From Rhodococcus wratislaviensis (GTDB lineage Bacteria > Actinomycetota > Actinomycetes > Mycobacteriales > Mycobacteriaceae), in NCBI RefSeq assembly GCF_900455735.1, contig NZ_UAUI01000011.1, positions 1 to 64,000 on the forward strand: DNA of 64,000 bases, given 5' to 3'. Under the pieces are notes generated by a model. It searched no databases and was not told where the DNA came from. It saw only the letters and a list, made by a program, of their open reading frames with translations. Positions 35,211-43,242 of this stretch are shown here, one piece after another. The position numbers and the translations under genes were made by a program. The stretch's first letter is position 1, and each line of letters begins with the position of its first letter.

Positions 35211-36152
35211 TCAGAGCTTCTGGTTGAACTGCGTGCGGTAGCCGTGCAGCGTCGTGAAGAACGGGGACGGTTCGAGTGCCGGGTCCCCCTCGTAGCCGAG
35301 TTCCTCCGCCACCCGGGCGAACGGCGAGTACGCCGAGTGCGTTACCTGCAGGCCGTCCTGCAGATACCGATGGGCCGCGTCGCTGACCCGTGACTGGATG
35401 TCCAAGCTCTCCTGGAGGGCCTGCCGAGCCTGCTCGCTGTCGAGTTCGACCCCGTAGGCCACCCCGTCCGCCCGGCGGTACGGATGCCCCAGATACAGGT
35501 GCTGCGGACGGATCTCGTCGCGCAGGTACTGCACGCTCGACCGGTAGGCGACCGGATCCTCGTAACCGGGAAAGCCGTTCGCGGCGCCGTGGACCTGCAC
35601 GGCGTCGCCGACGAACACGGAGTTCTGGCCGTTCACCACATAGGCCACCGATCCGGCGGTGTGGCCCGGGATGGAATGCACCGCGACGGTGACATCGCCA
35701 CCGAGGGAGAAGGTCTCGCCGCCCCGGACCACGATGGACGGCTCCATCTCCCCGGAGATGACCGTCTGCGCCGTCGCCGTCTGCTTCGCGGCGCCCTGCG
35801 GGTCGTTCAGATACTGCCCACGCACCGCCACGTATTCGTCCACGTGCGCCTGCCGCGATCGCAACAGGTGCGCGTCGGCCTCGTGGATCACCACCTGGGC
35901 ACGCCTGCCGGTCAGTTCCCACAGGGCGTGCGCCCCGCCGAGGTGGTCGATGTGGCCGTGGGTCAACAGGATCCACCGGACGTCCTCGATGCGGCGCCCG
36001 AGAGCCTCGAGCGCGGGGGCCATTCCCTCGGCGGGCGACGATGCGATTCCGGTGTCGACGATCGCCGGCTCGGGGGCGTCGATGAAGAAGCTGTAGAGAC
36101 CGAATCGGCCCCAGGGCGAAACGAGTGGGTGAATCTTCACGTCCTGCGTCAT
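35211..36152 (-). CDS. MBL-fold metallo-hydrolase (lactonase-like)
   Basis: A 313-aa metallo-beta-lactamase-fold protein. Metal ligands are seen in THGHIDHLGG (the HxHxDH motif, about residue 70), GHTAGSVAY, FVGDAVQ and LYLGHPYR. This is the glyoxalase II/lactonase-type arrangement with two zinc or iron ions. A 90-residue helical C-terminal extension is present. It begins 1 nt after the stop of the HSL-type hydrolase and ends 23 nt before the CocE gene. Within this operon a lactone or ester substrate is likely, but the precise reaction is unknown. Confidence 0.87.
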   Translation of the reverse strand: MTQDVKIHPLVSPWGRFGLYSFFIDAPEPAIVDTGIASSPAEGMAPALEALGRRIEDVRWILLTHGHIDHLGGAHALWELTGRRAQVVIHEADAHLLRSRQAHVDEYVAVRGQYLNDPQGAAKQTATAQTVISGEMEPSIVVRGGETFSLGGDVTVAVHSIPGHTAGSVAYVVNGQNSVFVGDAVQVHGAANGFPGYEDPVAYRSSVQYLRDEIRPQHLYLGHPYRRADGVAYGVELDSEQARQALQESLDIQSRVSDAAHRYLQDGLQVTHSAYSPFARVAEELGYEGDPALEPSPFFTTLHGYRTQFNQKL

Positions 36153-36153
36153 G

Positions 36154-37074
36154 TCACTTCCCCGGAGCGGAATGAAGGAACTCGGCCGTCTCCTCGAACA
36201 CCTTCTGGTACTCCGGGATCCAGGAGAAGTTCTGGACGAACCCGTGGTTGGCTCCGGCACGGCGATTGACCTTCGCGTGCACTCCGGCCTCGTTCAGCCG
36301 CGCGCCGTAGAGTTCGCCCTCGTCGCGCATGGGGTCGAACTCGGCGGTGACGATCAGCGCCGGGGGCAGTCCGGTCAGATCCTCGCGCTTGATCGGGGAG
36401 ACCAGCGGGTCCGCCGGATCCGCGCCGCTGTCGACATAGAAGGCATTGAAGGGCTTCAGTCCCGCGGTCTCCACGCCGTACCCTTCGGCGTTCTCCCGCA
36501 GCGAGGCGTAGCGGTCGATGTCGAAGTCCAGGTCCAGCGACGGGTAGAACAGGACCTGGTGGGTGATGCGATCGAAACCCTCGTCGTGTGCCATCGCGGC
36601 GACGGCGGCGACGAAGGTGCCGCCCGAACTGTCGCCGGCCAGCGCGAGCGTCGAGCCGTCCCACTTCAGGGCCCCGCCGTTCTCGGCGACCCACCGCACC
36701 ACCCCGAGGCAATCCTGGAGGCCGGCCGGAAACGCAGCCTCGGGCGCCCGGCGGTACCCGACGGAGACGACCTTCAGCCCGGACTCCTTCGCCAGGGACC
36801 GCGCGACATGGTCGTGGGTGTCGAGGCTTCCGAGGAAGAACGCCCCGCCGTGGAAGTACACCAGCAGTCCGTACGAGTCGGCGTCGACCGGCGTGTAGAT
36901 CCGGACCGGCACGTCCCCGGCTGTGGTGTCCTCGACCGCGTGGAGCGGCAGGCGCTCCTCCACGGGCGCGACCTGTGCTTCCTCGCCGGCGCGCATGGCC
37001 GACGGGTCGAGTGGGCCCTCGGGCGGGGCGGGCAGGTTGGCGATCACCTGGGCGATCTGGGGGTGCAACGGCAT
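36154..37074 (-). CDS. Alpha/beta hydrolase, hormone-sensitive-lipase type esterase
   Basis: 306 aa. The oxyanion motif is YFHGGAFFLGS (about residue 73), the nucleophile lies in LAGDSSGGTFVA, the Asp in EFDPMRDEG and the His in ANHGFVQ. This is a complete HSL-family catalytic triad. The protein is cytosolic. It is separated by 16 nt from the monooxygenase gene upstream and by 1 nt from the MBL gene downstream, so it belongs to the same transcript. It probably hydrolyses an ester formed during degradation of the operon's unknown substrate. Confidence 0.88.
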   Translation of the reverse strand: MPLHPQIAQVIANLPAPPEGPLDPSAMRAGEEAQVAPVEERLPLHAVEDTTAGDVPVRIYTPVDADSYGLLVYFHGGAFFLGSLDTHDHVARSLAKESGLKVVSVGYRRAPEAAFPAGLQDCLGVVRWVAENGGALKWDGSTLALAGDSSGGTFVAAVAAMAHDEGFDRITHQVLFYPSLDLDFDIDRYASLRENAEGYGVETAGLKPFNAFYVDSGADPADPLVSPIKREDLTGLPPALIVTAEFDPMRDEGELYGARLNEAGVHAKVNRRAGANHGFVQNFSWIPEYQKVFEETAEFLHSAPGK

Positions 37075-37090
37075 GACGGTGACCTCGTTT

Positions 37091-38218
37091 CTACTTTGTG
37101 GCGGGCTGCTGAGCGGCGGGCTTCTGACCGGGGAAGACGTCGTCGACCTCGTCCTCGGTCCACCCCTGACGCGAGATGCGCTGCAGCTCGTCCGTCACCG
37201 GCTTGCGGGTCGCCTGGTACAACGCCAGCGCGTCCTTGACGGAGTCGGCCTCCTGCAGGGCGTCGGCGAGCGCGCCGGCGTCCAGGATCGCGGAGTTCGC
37301 ACCCTGCCCCTGGTGGTGCAGCATCGAGTGCGCTGCGTCGCCGACGAGGACGACCGAGTCGGAGTGCCACCGCTCGACCGGGTCGATGTCGTAGACCGCT
37401 CGAATGCTGACGGTGTCCAGGTCGAGGCCGCGGGCGATGTTCACGATCCGCTCGTCGAAGCCCTCGACGGTTGCCACGATGTCGTCCTTCGTGATCTGCG
37501 GCGCCCAGGTACCGTCCGGGCACAGCGCGGTGATGTCGAAGGACACCTGGCCCCGGTGGCGCAACGGCAGCAGGTACACCTTCGTGCCCCTGCCGATGTA
37601 CATCCGGAGGTTGTCGTCGACGATCATGCCGTGGGCGTCGTCGACGGAGATCACCGCGCGGTAGGCGTGCTCCCCGGAGAACACCGGGCCCTTGTCGCTG
37701 AAAAGCTGTTGCCGCACCACCGATTTGATGCCGTCGGCGCCGATGACCAGATCGGCTTCGACGGTCTCGGCGTTGGCGAACGTGAGGACGGAGCGGTCGC
37801 CCCGGTCCTCGACGGACTCGAGTTTGTGACCGAGGTGCACCATGCCCTCGGGGAGCACGCCCAGGAGAGCGTCGATGAAGTCCCCGCGGTGGATCAGGTG
37901 GGTCTTGGTCGCCTCGGCGAAGTCGTCGATGCCCGGCCACGCCTCCTTCATGATCGGATCATCAGTGGCGGTGAGGATCTCGAAGTAGTCACTCGGCGAG
38001 CTGACGTTCGCGATCGCGTCGAAGATCCCCCACCGGCGGAAGCGGTCCATGGTGGACGGACGTAGACCGATGCCGGCGCCGACCTCCCGAACCGCGGTGG
38101 CCTGCTCGTACACGGTGACGTCGGCGCCGAGCAGGCTCAGGGCCTTGGCCGCCGCAGCGCCGGCATACCCTGCGCCGACGATGGCGATGTTCAGGTTCTT
38201 CAGCTCTGTTGGTTGCAT
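37091..38218 (-). CDS. FAD-dependent monooxygenase (class A aromatic-hydroxylase type)
   Basis: 375 aa. The Rossmann FAD site is AIVGAGYAGAAAAKAL (residues 11-26). The mid-protein segment has VIGADGIKSVVRQ (the DG motif), and the C-terminal GD motif is VVLVGDAAHSMLHHQGQGANSAILDAG. This is the salicylate-hydroxylase or 6-hydroxynicotinate-monooxygenase layout, using NAD(P)H and O2 to hydroxylate an aromatic or heteroaromatic ring. The ATG at 38218 follows AGGACGAG; upstream frame overlaps the phosphotriesterase gene. Its place in an operon of hydrolases suggests ring hydroxylation plus ester or lactone hydrolysis. Confidence 0.87.
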   Translation of the reverse strand: MQPTELKNLNIAIVGAGYAGAAAAKALSLLGADVTVYEQATAVREVGAGIGLRPSTMDRFRRWGIFDAIANVSSPSDYFEILTATDDPIMKEAWPGIDDFAEATKTHLIHRGDFIDALLGVLPEGMVHLGHKLESVEDRGDRSVLTFANAETVEADLVIGADGIKSVVRQQLFSDKGPVFSGEHAYRAVISVDDAHGMIVDDNLRMYIGRGTKVYLLPLRHRGQVSFDITALCPDGTWAPQITKDDIVATVEGFDERIVNIARGLDLDTVSIRAVYDIDPVERWHSDSVVLVGDAAHSMLHHQGQGANSAILDAGALADALQEADSVKDALALYQATRKPVTDELQRISRQGWTEDEVDDVFPGQKPAAQQPATK

Positions 38219-38232
38219 GGTTCTCGTCCTTG

Positions 38233-39186
38233 TCAGTTCTGGATGGTCAAGAAGTCGGCGGGGTTCTCGACGAACAGCTGGGTGATCGTGGCCTCGTCGA
38301 TCCCGGCCTCCCGCAGGTCGGGGATGAGGTCCTCGAAGAGGTAGTTCACGGTGTGGCCCTTGACTCCCGGCCACCCGAGCGGACTGCAGTTGGCATCGAC
38401 GCCGGCGAGCGCCCTGTCCAGGTGGCCGGCTCCGAGGAACCGGAGGAAGTGGTCCAGGCGCTCCTTGCGGGGGCGGGCCCAGAACGGCGGATCCTCGAGT
38501 TCGGTCTCGTACCCGAACGTGTCGAAGCCGACGCGACCGCCCTGCTCGGCGATCCAGGTGTCGCGCGTCTTCTCGGCGTTCACGCCGTCGTCGACATGTC
38601 CGAACAGCACGCGGTCCAGCGGGAGGCCCTCGTCGTGGAAGATGGCGATGGCGTTCTCGGCGTCGATCGCCAGATGGGTCAGGATCGGCACACCGGTGCT
38701 CAGGGCGGCGCGAGCCGCGGCGCGGTAGATTCGCTTGTCCAGCTCTGTCATTCGGCCACCGCGGCTCACCCCGACCTTGATGACGCCGGCGCGGCTGCCG
38801 GTGTTCCCGATGCCGACGGTGATCTCGTGAACGAACTGCCGGGTCAGGTAGTCCACGCTCGCCCGCTCGAAGAACGGCAGGGCGGTGTCGCCGCCGACGA
38901 ATCCGGTGCAGGCGACGATGTGGACGCCGGTCTTCGCGGACAGCGACTTGTAGTAGTCGACGTCACGACCGTTGCAGATTCCGGTGACGTCGACGAAGGT
39001 CCCGGCCCCGTACTCGTGGAACGTGCGCAGCTTCGGGACGGTCTCCGCGTACCGCTCCTCGGGGGTTTTCCACCACCTCGTGTCCAACTCGGAGCCGGGC
39101 ATGCCGTACCCGATGTGCTCGTGGATGGCGACGATGCCCAACTCCTCGGTCGGGATCGGCCCCAGGACTGTATTGACTCTCGACAC
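38233..39186 (-). CDS. Phosphotriesterase-family metal-dependent hydrolase, active-site complete
   Basis: 317 aa, amidohydrolase fold of the PTE/QsdA group. All five metal ligands can be placed: H22 and H24 in AIHEHIG, K137 (carboxylated Lys) in GVIKVGV, H171 in ILTHLAID, H197 in LFGHVDD and D264 in AGVDANCSP. Members act as lactonases or phosphotriesterases. The GTG at 39186 is the start, with AAGGGGAG at good spacing. It lies 49 nt after a paralogue (39236-40222) that has lost these ligands, and 14 nt before the monooxygenase. A lactonase activity is the best guess in this operon; specificity is unproven. Confidence 0.87.
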   Translation of the reverse strand: MSRVNTVLGPIPTEELGIVAIHEHIGYGMPGSELDTRWWKTPEERYAETVPKLRTFHEYGAGTFVDVTGICNGRDVDYYKSLSAKTGVHIVACTGFVGGDTALPFFERASVDYLTRQFVHEITVGIGNTGSRAGVIKVGVSRGGRMTELDKRIYRAAARAALSTGVPILTHLAIDAENAIAIFHDEGLPLDRVLFGHVDDGVNAEKTRDTWIAEQGGRVGFDTFGYETELEDPPFWARPRKERLDHFLRFLGAGHLDRALAGVDANCSPLGWPGVKGHTVNYLFEDLIPDLREAGIDEATITQLFVENPADFLTIQN

Positions 39187-39235
39187 AACACTCCCCTTCG
39201 GAAAAGACGACACTTCGATGGTGGATTTCGCGCGG

Positions 39236-40222
39236 TCAGCGCACCGACAGCAGTTCGCGGGGGTTGTCCACGAGGATGCGCTGGACGTCCGCGTACCCGA
39301 GCCCCCGCGCGGTGAGGAGGGGCACGAACGTCGACAGGATGTAGCTGAACGGCACGTCGCACTCGGGCTGACCCTTGGCCACTCCGATCGCATTGCTCGA
39401 GAGCAGGATTCGGTTCCCGTGGCCGGCCTCGACCAGTTCGCGCACCACGGCGGCGCGCTCGTCGTCGGTGATGTGGGAACCGCCTTCCGATCCCACGTGG
39501 TCCAGGGCGACGTACGCGTCGCGGCGGGCGATCTCGAGCGGTGCGCCGTCGGCCACCGCATCCTTGCGGTCGAGACCGCCGACGACGACGCGATGGGCCG
39601 GCAGCTTTTCGTCCACGACGATCTCGAGGTCCGCCGCCGCGTCCTTCCCGTAGCGGAGGGAGACTGCGACTCCGGTCTGCAGCGCGGCCCGGGCAGCGCC
39701 ACGGAACAGGCTCTCGTCGGTGGGTGTCATGCCTTCGCGAGTCGCGGTGGTGGTCACCAGACCCGCGGCACCCCGTCGCTCGACACGCGGGATCACCATG
39801 CCCTCGGTGATCTCTTTGGTGAAGAGGTCGGCGAACTTCTCTGCGGGCCACGGTGTAGGCGGGTTGGTCTGCGGCGTAAGGAAATAGCCGCCGAGCATCT
39901 CTTCGGGGCCCATGCCCGTCGACGCCACGATGTGCACGCCGGTCGAGCGGGAGAGTGCCTCGTACAGCCTCACGTCGCGACCGTGGAACATGCCGGTGCT
40001 GTCGACGATCGTCCGTCCGCCGTGGTCCCGGAAATCCGTCACCTTCGCCGCCAGGATCTCGAAGATTTCGGCGCGGTCCATGGCGATGTCGAACGCATGC
40101 TCCGCGCCGGGAACCACGGAAAGCAGTGCCTCGTGAACCGAGACGATCCCCAGATCGCCGGCGGATACGGGGCCGAGGACGGTGTTGACGGTGTTGTTCT
40201 CGGCGGTCTGGGTGCCAGTCAT
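39236..40222 (-). CDS. Phosphotriesterase-family paralogue lacking the metal ligands (probable pseudoenzyme)
   Basis: 328 aa, clearly homologous along its length to the next gene (shared TVLGP, GIV-HE, GVHIVA-TG and NPRELLSVR/NPADFLTIQN). The ligands, however, are replaced: HxH becomes H30-E-A32, the carboxylated Lys segment VIK becomes VTT, THLAID becomes LRYGKD, FGHVDD becomes VGGLDR and GVDANC becomes SSNAIG. A classical binuclear metal centre is therefore not possible. The reading frame is intact and well translated (AAGGAAG before the ATG at 40222), and it is first in the operon. It may be a regulatory or structural partner of the active paralogue, or an enzyme with a different mechanism. 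Confidence 0.82.
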   Translation of the reverse strand: MTGTQTAENNTVNTVLGPVSAGDLGIVSVHEALLSVVPGAEHAFDIAMDRAEIFEILAAKVTDFRDHGGRTIVDSTGMFHGRDVRLYEALSRSTGVHIVASTGMGPEEMLGGYFLTPQTNPPTPWPAEKFADLFTKEITEGMVIPRVERRGAAGLVTTTATREGMTPTDESLFRGAARAALQTGVAVSLRYGKDAAADLEIVVDEKLPAHRVVVGGLDRKDAVADGAPLEIARRDAYVALDHVGSEGGSHITDDERAAVVRELVEAGHGNRILLSSNAIGVAKGQPECDVPFSYILSTFVPLLTARGLGYADVQRILVDNPRELLSVR

Positions 40223-40293
40223 CGGCACTTCCTTTCGTGAGCGTCATGTCTGCATGACGTGCTGCGCATCACGGTAGGGATTAACATTACAGA

Positions 40294-40332
40294 CTGTCAA
40301 GTGAGTGAATTGGTAGACAGGTGACTTGTCAG
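40294..40332. promoter_or_regulatory. Inverted repeat in the divergent region of the hydrolase operon and TetR
   Basis: CTGTCAAGT (40294-40302) and ACTTGTCAG (40324-40332) form an 8-of-9 inverted repeat. The left arm overlaps a TTGACA hexamer that could serve as -35 for the minus-strand operon. It is the best TetR operator candidate between 40222 and 40370. An AGGAGG inside the repeat region is not followed by a start codon in frame with the TetR gene. Confidence 0.4.
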
Positions 40333-40369
40333 GAGGATTCGTGGCTGTACTGCGGATAGAATCCGGGCC

Positions 40370-40957
40370 ATGTCGCTCCGTGCCGCTCAGAAGCAGATGA
40401 CCTACGAGCTCTTCCTCGCGAAGGCGCTCGAGCTGTTCGGCGGGAAGGGCTACTCCGCGACCACGATCGACGACATCGCCACCGCCGCCGGCTCGACCCG
40501 GACCACCTTCTACCTGCACTTCTCGTCGAAGGCCGAGGTGATGAGCGCGCTCCTGACGAAGGTCGACGCGATCCTCACCACGGCCGACGACCCGACGCTG
40601 ACCGCGGTGGTCGCGTCCGGCTCGCGCGACCTGATCCGGGAGTGGCTGGACCGCAAGTTCTCGCAATGGGACGAGATCAAGCCCTACCTCACCGCGTCCT
40701 TCCAGGCCGCACACGAGCCGGACGTCGCAGCCAAGACCGAGCAGTGGTTCGAGGACGCGGTCGGTCAGATGACCGACGGGCTGGACCGGGCGAAGCGCTT
40801 CCCGCCGGACCGTCGCCAGGTCCGGTGCGTGCTCGCCTTCGGCCAGCTCGAGTACCTCTCGCGCCGCTACTTCTCGGTCGGCTGGCGGATTCCCCGCGAG
40901 GTCTGCCTCGACGAACTCACCGACTCCTGGTGCCACCTGCTCGCGTCGGACAACTGA
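40370..40957 (+). CDS. TetR family regulator of the hydrolase/phosphotriesterase operon
   Basis: 195 aa. The HTH is at about residues 13-60 (LFLAKALELFGGKGYSATTIDDIA, then STRTTFYLHFSSKAEVMSALL). The C-terminal domain is typical TetR. It is divergent from the six-enzyme operon across 147 bp, so it probably represses it. A TAGAAT hexamer (40357-40362) ends 7 nt before the ATG and there is no Shine-Dalgarno sequence at that spacing, so the transcript may be leaderless. Its last 91 bases overlap the 3' end of the LysR gene on the other strand. Confidence 0.86.
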   Translation: MSLRAAQKQMTYELFLAKALELFGGKGYSATTIDDIATAAGSTRTTFYLHFSSKAEVMSALLTKVDAILTTADDPTLTAVVASGSRDLIREWLDRKFSQWDEIKPYLTASFQAAHEPDVAAKTEQWFEDAVGQMTDGLDRAKRFPPDRRQVRCVLAFGQLEYLSRRYFSVGWRIPREVCLDELTDSWCHLLASDN

Positions 40958-41880
40958 GCCTCGAAAGTCGTCGCTTCGACGAGGATCTCCCGCAACCAGC
41001 CGATGAACGCCGCATCTGCCAGACGCGGGTTCCACACCATGTCGACCCTCAACGGCGAGATCGGCAGGGGGAACTCCTCGATCCGGAGGTCCACCCGTTC
41101 GCGCATCGCGACAGCGACCCGCAGGGTGTGCACCGCCACCCCACCGGCCGTCGCCACCAGATGCGGGATGAGCAGGTGGTCGGCGACGAGTTGCCCGATC
41201 CGGTACTGCACGCCGTGCGCGTCCAACGCTGCATACGGCGCCACCCGGTGCCGGGAGTCGTAGGTGACGTGGGGCACCGAGGTGAGCAGGTCCAGTGCAG
41301 ACGCCGCGGGATCGCTGTCCGGATGGGCGATCACCACCCAGCGGTTCTCGTACAGCCGCTCGCGCGGGTGCGGCGACGCGAACGCCTCGGACAGGAGTAC
41401 GACGTCCACCCCGTCGTCGGTGAAGTCGCTTGCCTGAGGCTCGACGAAGTTGCGCACCCGGAGGGTCGCATTCGGTGCCCGCTCGGCGATCAGTCGAGCC
41501 AAAGCGGGCCCGACGACGAATGCGGTGCTGGTGGTCATCGCCACAGTGATGGTGCGGCTGTCGTGGGCCGGGTCGAAGCCCGGAAAGTTCACCACCTGGG
41601 CGGTCTGCCGCAGTACTTCACGCAGTGGCGCGATGAGTTCCAGGGCGCGCGGGGTGAGCACCAGGCCGCTGCCCTGCCGGGTCACCAGGTCGTCACCGAT
41701 CATTCGGCGCATCCGTCCCAGGGCATGACTCATCGCGGGTTGGGACATGCCCACCCGGGCCGCGGCGCGGGTGACCGATCCCTCCTCGAGGAGCGCCAGC
41801 AACGGCACCAGCAGATTGAGGTTGACCGAGGCGAGCCGCTCCAGGCCGAGATCACTCGAATGATCCCCGGGTTGGTTCAT
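40867..41880 (-). CDS. LysR family regulator
   Basis: 337 aa. An N-terminal LTTR winged HTH lies at about residues 16-75 (LLALLEEGSVTRAAARVGMSQPAMSHALGRMRRMIGDDLVTR). The C-terminal effector domain has two lobes. The sequence pattern is close to LTTRs of aromatic catabolism (NahR/PcpR-like). It follows the ferredoxin reductase gene by 40 nt on the same strand, so it may be co-transcribed with the P450 system it likely controls. The C-terminus runs 91 bases into the antisense of the TetR gene. The ATG at 41880 is chosen because earlier in-frame codons overlap the reductase gene. Confidence 0.86.
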   Translation of the reverse strand: MNQPGDHSSDLGLERLASVNLNLLVPLLALLEEGSVTRAAARVGMSQPAMSHALGRMRRMIGDDLVTRQGSGLVLTPRALELIAPLREVLRQTAQVVNFPGFDPAHDSRTITVAMTTSTAFVVGPALARLIAERAPNATLRVRNFVEPQASDFTDDGVDVVLLSEAFASPHPRERLYENRWVVIAHPDSDPAASALDLLTSVPHVTYDSRHRVAPYAALDAHGVQYRIGQLVADHLLIPHLVATAGGVAVHTLRVAVAMRERVDLRIEEFPLPISPLRVDMVWNPRLADAAFIGWLREILVEATTFEAQLSDASRWHQESVSSSRQTSRGIRQPTEK

Positions 41881-41920
41881 CCACACGAAGTTACGCGTCC
41901 TCCTCTGGAAAGCGTCGGCG

Positions 41921-43051
41921 TCATGCCTCGGCCGAGGCCATACGGCGCAGTCTCGGGATCGGGATCCGGTGGTTGACGGCGACCGCGACACCGTGACCGT
42001 CGTCGTGAGTCCAGCGCATCACCGACGGACCGCGCGGGCTGTCGCCGAGGAGGAACTTCGGTTCACCGGCGGCCGGCAGATGACCGGTGGCCTTGAGGTT
42101 CAACCCGAACTGCTCGGTCCAGAAGTACGGATCGAAGTCGAGTTCCGGCGCCTCGTCGCCGGTCAGTAGTGCGAGGGCAGCGACCTTGGCCTGTTCGATG
42201 GCGCTGCTCCACAGCGGAATCCGGCGTACTCCCGTCCGCGTCGGGACGGCCGCGACGTCCCCGGCCGCGACGATGCCGGGCCCGATTCGTCCCCGCGAGT
42301 CCGCTTCGAGGCGGCCGCCGGTCATCAGTCCACTGGTGGCCAGCCATCCCGTGTTGGGGATGTCGCCGATCGCGCTGACGAGCACGTCGCCTTCGACCCG
42401 TGATCCGTCCCGCAGAACCAGCCCACGCGCAGTGTCGATCCCGGCGGCCGCGCCGGCGACGATGGTGAGTCCCCGGGCGACCGCGGCCGCGGTGAACGCG
42501 TCGGACAGGCAGGGCCCCAGATGCGACAGCATCGGCCGGCCGTCGGCCACCAGCGTGACCCGGCATCCCGCCGACAGGGCAGCGGACGCGATCTCCATGC
42601 CCAGCGGGCCGGCTCCGACGACCACCACCGACGGCCGGGCTGCCAGCCGTTCCCGGAGAACCAGGGCATCGTCCAGGGTGCGCAGGGTCAGCTCAACGCT
42701 GCCGTCGCCACCCAGACGCCGGGCCCTGGAACCGGTGGCGATCACCAGTCCGTCGTAGGGCAGGTCCGAACCGTCGTCGAGACACACGCGGCGGGACTCG
42801 ACGTCGAGGCCGACTACCGCCACCCCGAGCACCTCGGCGGCCTCGTGCGTGGGCGGCGCCAGTTCGTGGGAACCGCCGTCGACCAGGAGCGTCTTGGAAA
42901 GCGCGGGTCGCGAGTACGTCGCCCGGGGTTCGTCGCCCACGATGGTCAGGTCGCCGTCGAAACCTGCGGCACGGAGGCTGTCGCACGCGGTCTGGCCGGC
43001 GATCCCGTTGCCGACGACCAGAATTCGCCGGGGAGCTTCGGTGAGTTTCAT
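41921..43051 (-). CDS. NAD(P)H-dependent ferredoxin reductase
   Basis: 376 aa, pyridine nucleotide-disulphide oxidoreductase fold of the putidaredoxin-reductase group. It has the FAD motif VVGNGIAGQTACDSLR, the NAD motif VVVVGAGPLGMEIA, and the second FAD motif IVAAGDVA followed by WSSAIEQAK. It passes electrons from NAD(P)H to the adjacent ferredoxin. Its start overlaps the ferredoxin stop by 4 nt (ATGA), so the two are co-translated. The C-terminal domain is typical of the family. Together with the P450 it forms a complete three-component class I system. Confidence 0.9.
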   Translation of the reverse strand: MKLTEAPRRILVVGNGIAGQTACDSLRAAGFDGDLTIVGDEPRATYSRPALSKTLLVDGGSHELAPPTHEAAEVLGVAVVGLDVESRRVCLDDGSDLPYDGLVIATGSRARRLGGDGSVELTLRTLDDALVLRERLAARPSVVVVGAGPLGMEIASAALSAGCRVTLVADGRPMLSHLGPCLSDAFTAAAVARGLTIVAGAAAGIDTARGLVLRDGSRVEGDVLVSAIGDIPNTGWLATSGLMTGGRLEADSRGRIGPGIVAAGDVAAVPTRTGVRRIPLWSSAIEQAKVAALALLTGDEAPELDFDPYFWTEQFGLNLKATGHLPAAGEPKFLLGDSPRGPSVMRWTHDDGHGVAVAVNHRIPIPRLRRMASAEA

Positions 43052-43242
43052 GCGAGTCTGAGGGCGGCCACGGGGCAAACCCGGACAGCGGCGCCGGCGT
43101 CAGCAAGTTCAGGGCTCCCCTCGGGGAACTCTTCGACGTCGAGGATCAGTTCGCCCTCGTCGTCGAGATGCATCAGGTCGGGGGCGATCTCTTCGCACAG
43201 TCCGTGGCCCTCACACCGAGGCCGGTCGATCACGATTCTCAT
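43048..43242 (-). CDS. Ferredoxin of the actinobacterial P450 type (3 Cys + His cluster motif)
   Basis: 64 aa. The cluster motif is C10-x2-H13-x2-C16 (CEGHGLC) with C56-P57 near the C-terminus. The usual second Cys is replaced by His, so it is expected to carry a [3Fe-4S] or unusual His-ligated [4Fe-4S] cluster. Such variants occur in P450-associated ferredoxins of mycobacteria and rhodococci. The gene overlaps the P450 by 4 nt and the reductase by 4 nt, so stoichiometric co-translation is likely. It was recognised by position and motif despite its small size. Confidence 0.9.
   Translation of the reverse strand: MRIVIDRPRCEGHGLCEEIAPDLMHLDDEGELILDVEEFPEGSPELADAGAAVRVCPVAALRLA

Noticed and set aside
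40331..40343. AGGAGG with GTG at 40341 as start of the TetR gene
   Set aside because: That GTG is not in frame with the TetR protein; the frame from 40370 contains the whole HTH.
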